Source of the DNA: Chlamydomonas sphaeroides | Taxonomy: Eukaryota > Chlorophyta > Chlorophyceae > Chlamydomonadales > Chlamydomonadaceae | DNA: 64,000 nt | Direction of reading: 5' to 3' | NCBI GenBank assembly: GCA_001662425.1 | Contig: BDDC01000396.1 | Span: forward strand, 1 to 64,000 | Part shown: positions 46,077 through 56,999 of the stretch, piece after piece | Layout: every line of letters begins with the position of its first letter | How positions within the stretch are numbered: position 1 is the first letter of the stretch | Program-made: the position numbers and the translations under genes | The notes under the pieces: model-generated | Databases searched by the model: none | What the model saw: only the letters and a program-made list of their open reading frames with translations | Told to the model about the DNA's origin: nothing

Positions 46077-49000
46077 TCAGCGCCCTGCGGCGTGCCCGCT
46101 GGTGTCGGGCGCGTGGTGCTGCGAGTCCAGCCCCATGTGCCGCAGCTCCTCGCGCCGCTGCCGCAGCGACACGGGTGTCAGCTTCTGCGCAGGCCAGGGG
46201 CCGGAGGCGGCGTCGGGCAGAGGCACTGGATTGAGGCTCGGGGCTCACCGGCCGCCCGGCTGACGGCATGGGGCGCACGTGGCGCCGCGACACCCGTCAG
46301 CGGCGCGCGGGCCTGCGCCACGCGGTGCTGCCAGGCGCTCCTCGCCGCCGCCCGGCAGGCGGCCGCCCGCCCCCCCCTCTCCACGCCACGCACCCGCAGG
46401 CTCTCCACCAGCGCTCCGCCGCTGGGCAGCCCCAGCACCGCCGCCAGCAGCACCTGCGCGCCCGGCTCCAGGCCCGCCACGCGCGTGGCCAGAGCCACGC
46501 ACCCTGCGGCGCACAGCCCATGGCACGGCAGCCCATGGCACGGCGTGGCCTGTTTGGCGCAGCAGCACTGGGAACAAGGGCACAGCCGCTGCATCCGCGT
46601 CGCCCGCCGCAAGCACACGATGGGCGCCTATGCCTATGCCGATGCGTTGGCTGGGAAGACACCCGCGCCGCCCATGACGCAGGTGCCCATGACGCAGGTG
46701 CCCATGACGCAGGCGCCCATGACGCAGGCGCCCATGTTCCCTGCACTGCAACGCCCCAACCCCTAGTCGTGACCAACCCCAGTGTCCGCACCCCAGGCCC
46801 ACCCTCTTGTGTGGCGGGGATGCCCCCCGCCGCCTCGTCCGCCAGCAGGTCCCGCAGCAGGGCGGTGGCGGCGGCCTGAGCCGAGGGCCTGCTGCTGGCG
46901 CCGGGCATGACCTGAGGGGCGCGCGGAGGGAGGCGGGGAGGGGCCGCTCGAGTCAGCTGACGATTGGTGTGTGCCGGTACCCAACACGTGCGAGCGCGGG
47001 GTGCGGCCGCAACGCTGTGAGCATCGGGGTGGGGTCGCTCGAGGTTAGCTGGCGCCGGTCCCCCAGCCATGGGCGCCGCGGGGGTCGGGCCCGCACCCGT
47101 GCGGCCGCCAGCGACGCCGCGTGCTCCCCGGCGTCGTAGTACCAGAGCGTGACGGCGTGGCGGGGCGCGAAGGAGGGCATCACCTCGTGCGCCACCTGGG
47201 GGAAGGGGGGCGAGGGAGCGGAGCGGAGGGCAAGGAGAGCGGGGGAAGGGAGAGGGTTGTTGTGTGTTTGGTGTTTGGTGGAGGGGTCCTTGGCAATGCG
47301 CGGGGGATTGCACCCCCAGCCCCCGCGCGCGGCCGCACCTCTGCCGACAGGAACAGCGCCACCCGGCCGGCCATGGGCAGCACGTCCACCACGGGGGCCG
47401 CGCCCTGGGCAGGGCAGCGGCAGGGCAAGAGGGCAAGTGTGAGCCGTGGCACAGGGGCAGCTCGGGGCAGGCGGGGCGAGGTCCATGGCAAGAGGTGCAC
47501 TGGTGCACACACATACAGTACTGCTGCCGTACGGCAGCCCGCAACGGGGCCGCCTGATCTGTCATCGCGCGGTGCTGCCGTGATGCTCTCAGCAGAAGGT
47601 GGCCAACGTGCTGATGTCACTCTGCCCGCTGTTGAGCGTTTGCGGCAGCGGGTGGCCTTCGCGCTGGTCCGATGGTCCGAGGCCACTCGCTCACTTGGCC
47701 CACGGAGGTGGTAGCGGCGCCGGCAACGCAAGTCCGGGCCACGGGGTCCTCACGGCCCACAGCGTCCTAGTGGGACTGGCCTCACCTGCCTCACGGGGAA
47801 CAGCCGCAGCGCGCCGCCCTGCTCCTCCCGCCACCCGGGGTTGAGATAGGTCAGCACCGTCAGCCGCCGGCCGTCGCCCGTGGTGTTGTCAATGTGCTTG
47901 GCGAAGCGGGCGCCCTTGCCCTGCGGCCAGCGCGGGGTGGAGGGAGGGAAGAGAGCGGAGCAAGGCTGACGAGGACACCCCGCCAGCGAGCGCTCCTGCC
48001 CCTCGGCGGCCCGACCAGCACGGCACCGCTTACTCCTGGCGCCCCCTATGAAAGCGCGATGCGCCATTCCTCTGTCCCTCCCTGGCTGCTCTCCCGCTCA
48101 CCCACCCGCCCGCCCGGCCGCGCACCGGATACACGGCCACTGTCCGGCCTCCCACCCACCCATCAGTCGACCGTGGCACAGGCCGCGCATATCCTCCCTC
48201 AGCGCCCCCTCCCTGGCCGCGCATTCCCCCATCCCCGCCCACGCACCCACGCACCGGGTACACGGCCATCATGGCGTCGCTGCGGCGGTGCAGCCCCGCC
48301 AGGTACGGCAGCCGCGGCCGCAGCCCCTCGAACACCAGCTCGTCCACGTCACCCAGCATCTGTGCACGACAAGCGCGTCACGGCGTTAGTACGGCACATC
48401 GTACGGCTGCACGTCAGAGGGCGAGCGCTTGATGCGGAACCCCACGGCGGCACCCGCCCTGGGCCGCGTCACCCAGGCCCTCGCGCGCCGCAGGGCCGCC
48501 AGGTCTCACGGTCTCACGGCCAGAGGGGCCCCCCGCTGTCGCTGCAGCTGCTCTGCCCAGGGGTACCTGCTACGGCTGCATGGCAGGGGAGGTGCGGTGG
48601 TCGCACGCCGCGCCTCCGCCAGGGCCCGGCCGGGTTCCGGCGCTAGTCGAGCCGCCGCACCTGCTGCAGCTGCACGAAGCCGCAGGGCCGCCGCACGCCG
48701 TCCTTGACGAAGGCCGTGGCGCCCAGCGCTGCGTCGTCCAGCCACAGCACCACGTCGCCGCGCACCTGGCTCACGGAGATCTGCGAGCAGGGGTGTGGAG
48801 GCGGTGTGGGGGCCATGGAACGGGCGGAACCGTCGCAGCGGGCAGGGCCTCGGCGCGCTCCCACCGTCCTGCGATGGCCCCCCCCTGCGTCGCCCCGGGC
48901 CGACGCCCGGTCACCACGTGCCCGTTGCTGCCACCCCCGGCTGGCGGCCCCTGGCCCCTGGCCCCTGGCCGCACCGCAGTGCCCCGCTTGCCGCCACTGC

Positions 49001-50867
49001 CGCCGCGTTGCCCTGCGCCGCACCTGCGCGCCCGCCTCCGCCTCCTTGCCCACCCAGATGAGGCCGGGGCTGTAGTGCGACTCCATGACCGACAGCTCCT
49101 TGCGGGAGCCGGCGATGGCGTCTGGGAGGAGGGGAGGGCGGTGGGAAAGCGGGGAACGGGGCGCAGAGCGACGCAGTGGGCATGATGATGGGGCGGGTCA
49201 GGCGCGGGGGGTGGGGCCTGGGGGCCACGAAGGAAGGGCAGCGGCGGTGGCTGTGGCGCTCTGCCGTTGCTCACAGCTGGTCGCCTCACGGCGGCACGGC
49301 GGCGAGCCGGCGCCAGTGCCGTCGACCGTCGGCCGGCCCCGCCGCGCAGCAGACAGTCCACGGCCGAGAACCAGGCCACGTAGCGTGGGGCCTCAGCCGC
49401 GCGGCCGCCTGCGCTCGCTCCCGCACTGCCATATCAGCTACCGTACCCTGCCGTACCGTCGCTGATGTAGTTGTCCAGTACGGCGTAGCCGTACGCGTCC
49501 AGCGTGTCGGCCACCTGCATGGGAGCATCCCGGGTCAGATCCCCACACCTAGCCGGGCACAGCGGCAGCACGCAAGCCAGACCCCCGCCTGCGATGCCAG
49601 GCCGCAAACACTTGCATGCGGTCCTGTGCTCGTCTGCGCTGTGCACGAGGCCATGGCATGCGCGCTGGTACGCTGACCCCTTTCCACGGCGGCCCCAGAC
49701 CTACCTTCTGCAGGATGGCGGCGCGCCGCTCAGCGGCCCGCTTCTCCGCCGCAGCCGACGGCCGCTGGCGCAGCCCCAGCAGCTCCGCCATGGCGGCGGT
49801 GGGCGCGTGGGCTGACAGCCGCAGCGCATTGGCCACCGCCAGGTAGCGCGCGTCGATGGGCGGCGCGGTGGGCGGCAGACCCGCGGGTCTGCGTGGGGAC
49901 GGAGGGCGGGCGCAAAGCCGAAGGGAGTGCACTTGAGCTGTGTGGGAGGCCAGCGAGCACGTGGGCACGCGCAGACGCTTCCGACTCCTTACAGCGGCGG
50001 CGGCGCCGGGGTGTGCGGAGCTGCGAAAGAGAAACCCTCCGTCCGGCTGGCGGTGCCGCCGGTGGGCGCAAACGCCTCCGCCAGCTTGGCGGCGTTGGCG
50101 GGGTGCGCTGGAGGCGCCACCGCCGCTGCCGCCGCCGCCCCAGCGGCAACGGCCTCTGCCGCTGAGAGCGCTGGCGCGCCGTCCGCGGCCGTGGTGACTG
50201 CCGGCGCCGGTGGCGGCGGAACCGAGGGCGGCGAGTTGCAGAAGAAATCGGCGTACAAGGTGGCGTCGTCAGCGGAGGCGGCGGAGGCAGCGCCCGGGGA
50301 TTTGGGCGGCGAGGAACACGCCGGCGGCTGCGGTGACGGCGGCAGCTCGGGTGCCGGGCCAGCAGCGGTTCCGTGGGCTTCGAGGTGTTCGTGAGCCACC
50401 GCCGGGTCCAGCCGGTCGGCGGATGCCGCCGGCGATGTTGACCCTGGAGCGCTCACTATAATTGCATTGAATGCTGCTTGACCTGGCGGTGCAGCTGTTG
50501 ATGTGGCTGTATCGCCGAGCGCTCCTGGCGGAGCTGTTTCGCACGGTCGCCCGATTGGGGCTCCCAGCGCCGGCGCTGGTGCAGCCGCGGTCGGCTCATG
50601 GGCCGACGGCGCTGCCGCACAGGGTGAGCAGCAGGTAGCTGTCAAGGTAAGTTTGCCGGTTTTGCGGCTGAACTTGACCGCGGCTGAGTCTGGGTCGATG
50701 GACACGGGTAGCTGCACCTCTTCCGCCGTGCTGCCGTCCGCGAGCTGCACCCGCACGAAGGCGTCTCCCACGACCTCCACGTCCACCTCTGCTGCCGATC
50801 TGACTCCTGGAGGACACTGTGCGACTAGCACAACAGTGTCGCCGTCCAGCGACACGCTGACCTCCAT
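46077..50867 (-). CDS. EGLN/PHD-type prolyl 4-hydroxylase fused to an N-terminal p23-like CS/PIH1 domain
   Basis: Twelve minus-strand exons: 50867-49993, 49888-49705, 49514-49457, 49121-49024, 48780-48661, 48359-48255, 47920-47786, 47404-47339, 47195-47097, 46911-46803, 46503-46394 and 46184-46077, giving 688 aa. Residues 1-80 form a CS-type beta sandwich (MEVSVSLDGDTVVLVAQCP, VQLPVSIDPDSAAVKFSRKT, GKLTLTA), as in p23 and PIH1 C-terminal domains. A ~200-residue disordered linker follows. The dioxygenase domain begins near VADTLDAYGYAVLDNYISD and has SVSQVRGDVVLWLDD, MMAVYP, KHIDNTTGDGRRLTVLTYLN (iron ligands H489, D491), AHEVMPSF (H550) and APRHAVTLWYYD (R559 for 2-oxoglutarate). This is the HIF prolyl hydroxylase family order. 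Likely reaction: O2-, Fe(II)- and 2-oxoglutarate-dependent proline hydroxylation, so possible oxygen sensing; targets are unknown. The C-terminal extension has LRQRREELRHMGLD. The gene shares its upstream region with the wall-protein gene. Confidence 0.88.
46671..46734. repeat. 15-base tandem repeat in an intron
   Basis: Four copies of CCCATGACGCAGGTG or a one-base variant lie in the tenth intron of the prolyl hydroxylase gene. Confidence 0.9.
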
Positions 50868-51288
50868 CGCGGCCTGTACACGACTACGACAGCGCTACGT
50901 GCTGTTGCGTTGTAATCATCGCATCTCAGTTGCAAGCTACCTGTGTGCGCTGAGCGCCTGCCAGCCCGGGTCCGCTCCGAGTCAACTGGCAAGTCGAATG
51001 GGCAGGACAGCTTCAAGGGGCTCGTGGATCTCCACACTGTGCATTGCACTATATGCATAAACGTGAATACTGAAGACCTGGCAGTGGTACCTGTCGCGGC
51101 TCCGAACCTGAACGTTCCTTTCCCTTAGCGATAAGCGTCGAGCATTCAGCTTTTCGTGCCTATCTCCACTCAACTACACGACTATTGATATTTGGCAGCG
51201 CGCGTCCACGTGCCGCGGGGCAAAGCATGTCGCGTAGCACCTGACCTCACCTGACGCGAGCGCCTGCGCACAACATACCTTACTAGCT
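50868..51288. promoter_or_regulatory. Divergent promoter region, prolyl hydroxylase / wall protein
   Basis: 421 bases separate the two start codons. The stretch is AT-richer than its surroundings and must contain both transcription starts. Confidence 0.45.
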
Positions 51289-54200
51289 ATGACGCGGAGG
51301 CGCTCCGCTCTGACGGTTTTGCTGCTTGGCGTGCTGGCCGCGTGGCGCGCGGCTGCCACCGCTGAGGGCCTTGGCCATGCCGCCGGGGCTGGCGCCGGTG
51401 ACGACGAGCTCAAGACGCAGCACACCGACCTGCGTGCGCAGCGCCGACACCTGCTGCAGGCGTCAAACCGTGAAGCTCTGACGCGGCTGCGCCTGCTTCT
51501 CGCCGACCACCTGTCCGTTGCGCCCGCGACGGTGGAGCCATACCCAGCACCACGCCGGCGGCGGAAGCTCCTGGGACCTGCCAAGGCTCTCTACGCGATG
51601 CAGTGCTTGTACGAGCCGCCGCCAGAGTCAGAGGATGAGGAGGCGGAGAAGGACGCAGCGTCTGGGGGCGAGGGCGGAGGGCAGGGCGAGGGTGAAGGCG
51701 GGAGCGGAAGCAGCTCGCTGGACGGGGCTGATGGCGGCGGCCAAAGGGCCGGCGACGAGGGGGCCGGTGGCGAGACCGCCGGTGGCGAGACCGCTGGTGG
51801 CGTGGCGGCTCCGTCTAACGGCGGCGAGCAACAGCCTGGGACAGGGACCGGCGACACCGCCGGCGCAGCAGGCAGCGAGGGCGCCAGCGCTGGCGTTGGC
51901 GGCGGGGCTCCAGGCGGCGGTGAGACCGCCGCGGCGCGCCGGCGCCTCAGCCAGGCGCCCGATGCACCTCCGCCGGGCGCACCACCAGCGCCCGCCACAC
52001 CGCCACCGGACGCACCGCCTCCGCCACCGCCGCCTCCCTCGCCGCCGTCGGCACCGGCTCCGCCGGACGCGCCCGCCAGCCCGCCGGGCCCGCCCACGGG
52101 CCGCTGCTACCTCAACCCGGCCGTCATCGCGCACAGCGAGTTCCCCGAGGCGGAGACGCCCATCGAGCTCATGCTCATACGCTCGGCCTTCATCGCCTAC
52201 CAGTGCTCCTTCGAGAACAGGAAGCGCAAGTGCGTGGGGCCCATGCCGTACCTCACGGGGGACGGCGCGGCGCAGCCTCGCGGGCTGTCGGGAGCCCAGG
52301 ATAGTGGTAATGCCCAACAATGGAAAGCGGCCGCACCCGCGGCTGGCACGCCAGGCCCAGGCGCGGACGGGCCTCGGCGGCAAGGCGTCGCGTGACGGGT
52401 TTGGCCACAGCCCAGGAGCGGCGCCCTGATCCGGCCGCGCATGAAGCCCCTGCTGAGCGCCGCGTGCCGCCACACCGTGCCGCCGTGCCCGCTCCTCCCG
52501 CTCGCCCTGCTGCTCGCCCCATCTCCTTCTCCAACCCGGATGGCGGGGGTCGGCGTGCTCCTGCTACCTCCGCCCACCCGGCTTGCCTTGGGCGGTCCAC
52601 AGACACGGGAACCCCGCCTTGCAACGATGCTCCCTTGCCCCACCCTCTCTCACCCCATCCCAACCCCTCCTCGCCCCGCCCCCGCCCCCGCCCCCGACCC
52701 CGACCCCACAGCTGCGGCACGTACCGCCACCCGCCCTACGACTGCCGCTGGCGGGCCGACCAGGGCCGCTGCACGGTGCCCTCGGACTTCCTGCTGCCGC
52801 GCCTGCTCACCTTCCTGCACTGCCGTGACGACACCACCATGAGCCCCTTCTGGGACCGCTGCTACACGGTCGGCAAGGTGCGGCCCCCGGGGAGTGGGCG
52901 GGGCAGGGCGGCGACCCGCGCACCAGGAAGGGCGCCTGCCCTGCTCTGCGGCGCCGGCCCTGCTGTCAGCCACACCCGGTGCCACACACCTGGTCGTCGC
53001 GCGCACGCGCCCAACCCCGTGCGGCCCTGCGCGCACGCCCCTAACCAACCCTCCTTCGCTGCCCTGCTCACGCGCGACGGCGACCTCGCCCGCATGCCTC
53101 CCGCCCAGCACCGCCCTCACGTGCGTTGCGCTCGCTGCAATTGCCTTCCAACCCCCAACCTCCACCCCTGCCCCCCGGCCCTGCCCCAGCTGACGGGCGA
53201 CAGCGACCTGTGCGGCGAGCCCGACGGCGACCACATGCGCTGCTGGTGGTTCGAGGCGCGCAACGACGACGAGGAGGACTTCTGCGCGCCTAGCCCGCAG
53301 GGCGGCGTGGAGGACCGCCAGCAGTACGACGAGATCGTGGCCACCATCCGTGAAGGTACGGCACACACTGGTCCTCTAATTTGGCCCAAAAAGTTGAAAG
53401 TTGGCGGCATGGGAGCCAGCCCGCCAGCTCCCGGCCCCGGCCCCGGCCCCGGCCCCGGCCCCGGCCCCGGCCCCGGCCCCGGCTCCGGCCCCGGCCCCGG
53501 CCCCGGCCCCGGCCCCGGCGCCGGCCCCGGCCCCGGCCCCGCTCAAGCGCTCCGCCGCACCGGCGCCTGCCCTCCCCTGTCCTGCGCTACATGCCCCATC
53601 TGTCCGCATGATGCGCCGGCACGCCCACCACCGTCCCCCACACAGCACACACACTCCTCGCTCGCCCCCCCCCCCCCCCCCCCNNNNNNNNNNNNNNNNN
53701 NNNNNNNNNNNNNNNNNNNNNNNNNNNNNNNNNNNNNNNNNNNNNNNNNNNNNNNNNNNNNNNNNNNNNNNNNNNNNNNNNNNNNNNNNNNNNNNNNNNN
53801 NNNNNNNNNNNNNNNNNNNNNNNNNNNNNNNNNNNNNNNNNNNNNNNNNNNNNNNNNNNNNNNNNNNNNNNNNNNNNNNNNNNNNNNNNNNNNNNNNNNN
53901 NNNNNNNNNNNNNNNNNNNNNNNNNNNNNNNNNNNNNNNNNNNNNNNNNNNNNNNNNNNNNNNNNNNNNNNNNNNNNNNNNNNNNNNNNNNNNNNNNNNN
54001 NNNNNNNNNNNNNNNNNNNNNNNNNNNNNNNNNNNNNNNNNNNNNNNNNNNGAGTGCCCCACCGCCGAGCTGGTGTACACCATCAAGTCCGCCTGCGCCT
54101 ACCCAGACCCGGACGACTGCTCCGCCGACCCCAGCTGCACGCTGCGGCCCCACCTGCCGCCCGAGTACGGCATGTGCCGGCTGCGGGACGACCTGGTGTG

Positions 54201-54748
54201 GGAGGCCATCTTCGGCGCGGTGAGGGCTGCGGCCTGGGCTGAGGGCGAGAAGCGAAGCGAAGCGAAGCGAAGCGAAGCGAAGCGAAGGGCCGCCGTGCGG
54301 ACGGGGCGTGCGACGGGCGGGGCCCCGGGCGTGGAGGGCAACATGGAGCGCGCCGCGTCCCTGCAATATCTTAGTTATCGTCGGCCTGCCCCGACGGAGG
54401 CATGCCCCGCCGACCTCATCCTCTTCCCCCGTCCCCCCAATCCATCCCCGCGTGCTTTCTCGCCATGCGGCACCGCAGGGCAGCGCGCTGTTCAACGCCA
54501 CCGCCGAGGCCGCCGCCGAATGCGCTGCCGCCTCCGCCAGCCAGGACGAGTGCAGTGCGGCCGGCAGCCTGGCGCCGGAGCCGGGCGGCGAGGTGGACAT
54601 TGACAGCGACCGCTTCGACCCCGACCTGCACTTTATTGAGATGGTGACGCCCGGAGGCGCCGCCGGGGCCAGGCCGTCGCGCGCCGCTGTGGCGCTGGGC
54701 GCGCTGGCGGCGCTGTTGGTGGTGGTGGCGGCGTTTGCGGCGCCGTGA
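51289..54748 (+). CDS. Secreted Pro-rich, Cys-rich protein, probably GPI-anchored wall protein
   Basis: Exons 51289-52229, 52712-52877, 53190-53355, (part in gap 53684-54051) 54052-54219 and 54479-54748. The N-terminus is a signal peptide (RRR then LTVLLLGVLAAW). Next come a helical segment, an acidic Gly/Glu-rich stretch, and a hydroxyproline-type hinge of Pro, Ala and Asp (about residues 230-275), as in volvocine cell-wall and matrix glycoproteins. A Cys-rich domain follows: CYLNPAVIAHSEFPEAETP, CGTYRHPPYDCRW, CRDDTTMSPFWDRCYT, CGEPDGDHMRCWWFEARN, CAYPDPDDCSADPSC. The C-terminus is a small-residue site, then a hydrophobic end (AALLVVVAAF) closing at the stop, the pattern of a GPI-anchor signal. 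The first exon also reads past the donor at 52230; I chose AA/GTGCGT because the phase matches and Cys spacing continues. Function is structural by inference. Confidence 0.72.
53433..53541. repeat. GGCCCC hexanucleotide repeat in an intron
   Basis: About eighteen units of GGCCCC (the complement of GGGGCC) with two single-base variants lie in the intron after 53355 of the wall-protein gene. Confidence 0.95.
53684..54051. other. Assembly gap (368 N)
   Basis: It follows a 19-base C run directly and has exactly the same length as the gap at 18185. It falls in the wall-protein gene and hides the splice acceptor of the exon starting at or before 54052. Confidence 0.95.
54248..54288. repeat. GAAGC pentanucleotide repeat
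   Basis: About eight copies of GAAGC in the last intron of the wall-protein gene. Confidence 0.9.
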
Positions 54749-55774
54749 GCGGCGGGCGGCGGTGGCGGGACCGCGAGCGCGAGCGCATGGATTGGGGTTC
54801 CTGGGGCGGGTGCGTTGCTGCATTAGCGGGGAAGGTTGGCTGCGCGGGGCGTCTCCGATGGGCTGGCTGAGCTGGCTGGCAAAGCAGCGGCGGCGGGGAT
54901 GCGCGCATACGCGCAGTGGGCTGGACGATGCCGGGGAGGTGCCTGCCGGATTGCGGCGAGCGGGGCTGTAGGGTGGCAGCGGGATTCCGTGGAGGGCACA
55001 GGCGGGATTCTGCTGTGTAGCTAGCTCGTTGATGCGCTGGGGCGCTCGCATGGCCCAGTGCCGTGGGCGTCGCGGGTGAGCTGGCTCGCACATTTGCACG
55101 CGCACGCGCCACACACGACGACAGCGCGCTTGGCATGGTGGCTGGGTGGCTGGGTGGCTGGGCGGGCGACGTGTGCTTTGCAAACCGCATCTGGCCGTGG
55201 GGTGTTGATTGCTCTCGATGGCGACCCGGATGCTCTGCTGACGACCCAGCGGTGCACACGCGGCCAGTCCAACGACTGGGAATGAAGGCCACAATGAAAC
55301 TCCATTCCGTCACACACATTGTCCTCGCCTCTGGCTTGGTGATCTACCTCAAACCATTCGTTCGGAGCTAGCCCTGTCACCGGCTGCTCGCTGGCGGCGC
55401 GGCAGCTGTGGGAAAGTGCGGCTAGGGCCTTCTTCAAAGAACGAATGCCGTGCCGTGTGTATGGGGGAAGCTGGGAACGGGCCCCCGAGCCCATGACATG
55501 TTCTTTGGACCCTCCGTCTGCGGGAAGGCCGTGCACGCCGCGGGACTGCAATAGCATACGGTTGCAGCTGCATAGCACACGTACGGGCATCAAAGGAAGC
55601 CGCGGCGTCGTGAAGCATGGTGCTGCGGCGTGGGCTTCTGTTTTTGGGGCAGGGGCCAGGCGTTATGTATCTGGTGATGACTCGGTGACGGCCCCAAGCC
55701 GCCCCCTTAACCCACGCCAGGGCCCTGCCCGGTGTTCGCTTATAATAATAATAATAATAATAATAATACTATTA

Positions 55775-55850
<76 letters not shown>

Positions 55851-56999
55851 CTGGTGATGGGAGTCGCTGCAGGGTGAGCCGCAGGCAGGCCCCCGGCTGG
55901 GGTGTGGAGGGCCGCACGCCAAGCAAGCAACGCTGTGGCAGCGAATTAAAGCAAGGTTGCTCCGCGATATCTAGGTTGCTCGACCATGAAGCAGCTGTAT
56001 GTGGGGTGTCACGCACGTAATTGTGTGTCATGAGGCTGCCGCGGCTGGGGTACGCCCGCTAGCTCTCCGAGCTGCGCATGGGCTGGGCGGACCTGCCATG
56101 CGCTGCTGCAGCGACGCTCAGGAGCAGGGGGTCTCCTGGTGCTGTGCGAGTCGCTGGAGGCCCTACGTACGCGCTTGCTTGCTTGGAAACCTCGAGCGAC
56201 CAGCCTAGCTAGCAAAACAAACAGGTGCAAGACCCTGCAAGCAAGGCCAGCAGCTGGTCTGCTGCCTATCGCGGTCGTGACATATGTACGAAAGGCCTCG
56301 TACATCCCAGTAGTGCTATTGACACGTGAGCGCCCTCTAATTGAGGTAAGCCCAAGGCTCCTCCTAGATTGCTAGATGCGCGGTGGCCGCAATGCCTTAT
56401 GTTGCGAGCGACATGCAGCAGAAAGGTTGCGTACGTCATGCTGTTCGCTAGGTAGGGGCGCTCAGGGGGCGCTTCATCGATTATCTCGACCGTGCTGACG
56501 CTACGTATAGCCTGCTCGGTCGGCTTGCTTGCGCTGATGTGTGTGGTTGGGAACAAGTTTGCTTGCGCATAAACAGCAGCGCAACACATGCGTGAACACA
56601 TGCAGTTTTGGCTGCCCACTTCCTCCAACACACAGCATGCAGAGGATAGGTAGCGGCACAATCAATATGCATTTATAGTACAAGGGGGTAACCAGAGACA
56701 TACCGCTAGCAAAATCACAGGCGGGCGACAGTTTCATTCGTCGTGCGCCCGACGGCTGCACAAATCGGGGCGCGCCTACATACAGACAAGAAATCAAATT
56801 GCAAATACTACGCATGCATGCCCGCGCGACCGTTTCCGTGCTTCCTGCGTAAGCCCGTCCGTTTCGGCGAAGTTCTTACACAGAAGACTAGGCTTTCGTG
56901 TCACAACCTGTCACTGCAACCGACTGGAGAACCTCCTAGGAGCATATCTTGCGCCGCGGCTGCGACCCGCCAGTTATACTCTGAGTCTGCAAGCCGGAC
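54749..56999. other. Intergenic, no gene recognised
   Basis: 3' flank of the wall-protein gene and upstream region of the cyclase. It contains an inverted trinucleotide microsatellite at 55741-55850. 56000-57000 is AT-richer, without a supported exon. Confidence 0.4.
55741..55850. repeat. Inverted trinucleotide microsatellite (TAA)n-(ATT)n
   Basis: About nine TAA units run into about 25 ATT units. The left block is the reverse complement of the right, so the strand can fold on itself with arms of about 27 bases. The 12-mer TATCTGGTGATG occurs both about 70 bases before it and immediately after it. Confidence 0.95.

Noticed and set aside
46671..46734. Possible CRISPR-like array
   Set aside because: The 15-base units are contiguous with no spacers, lie in an intron, and the genome is eukaryotic nuclear.
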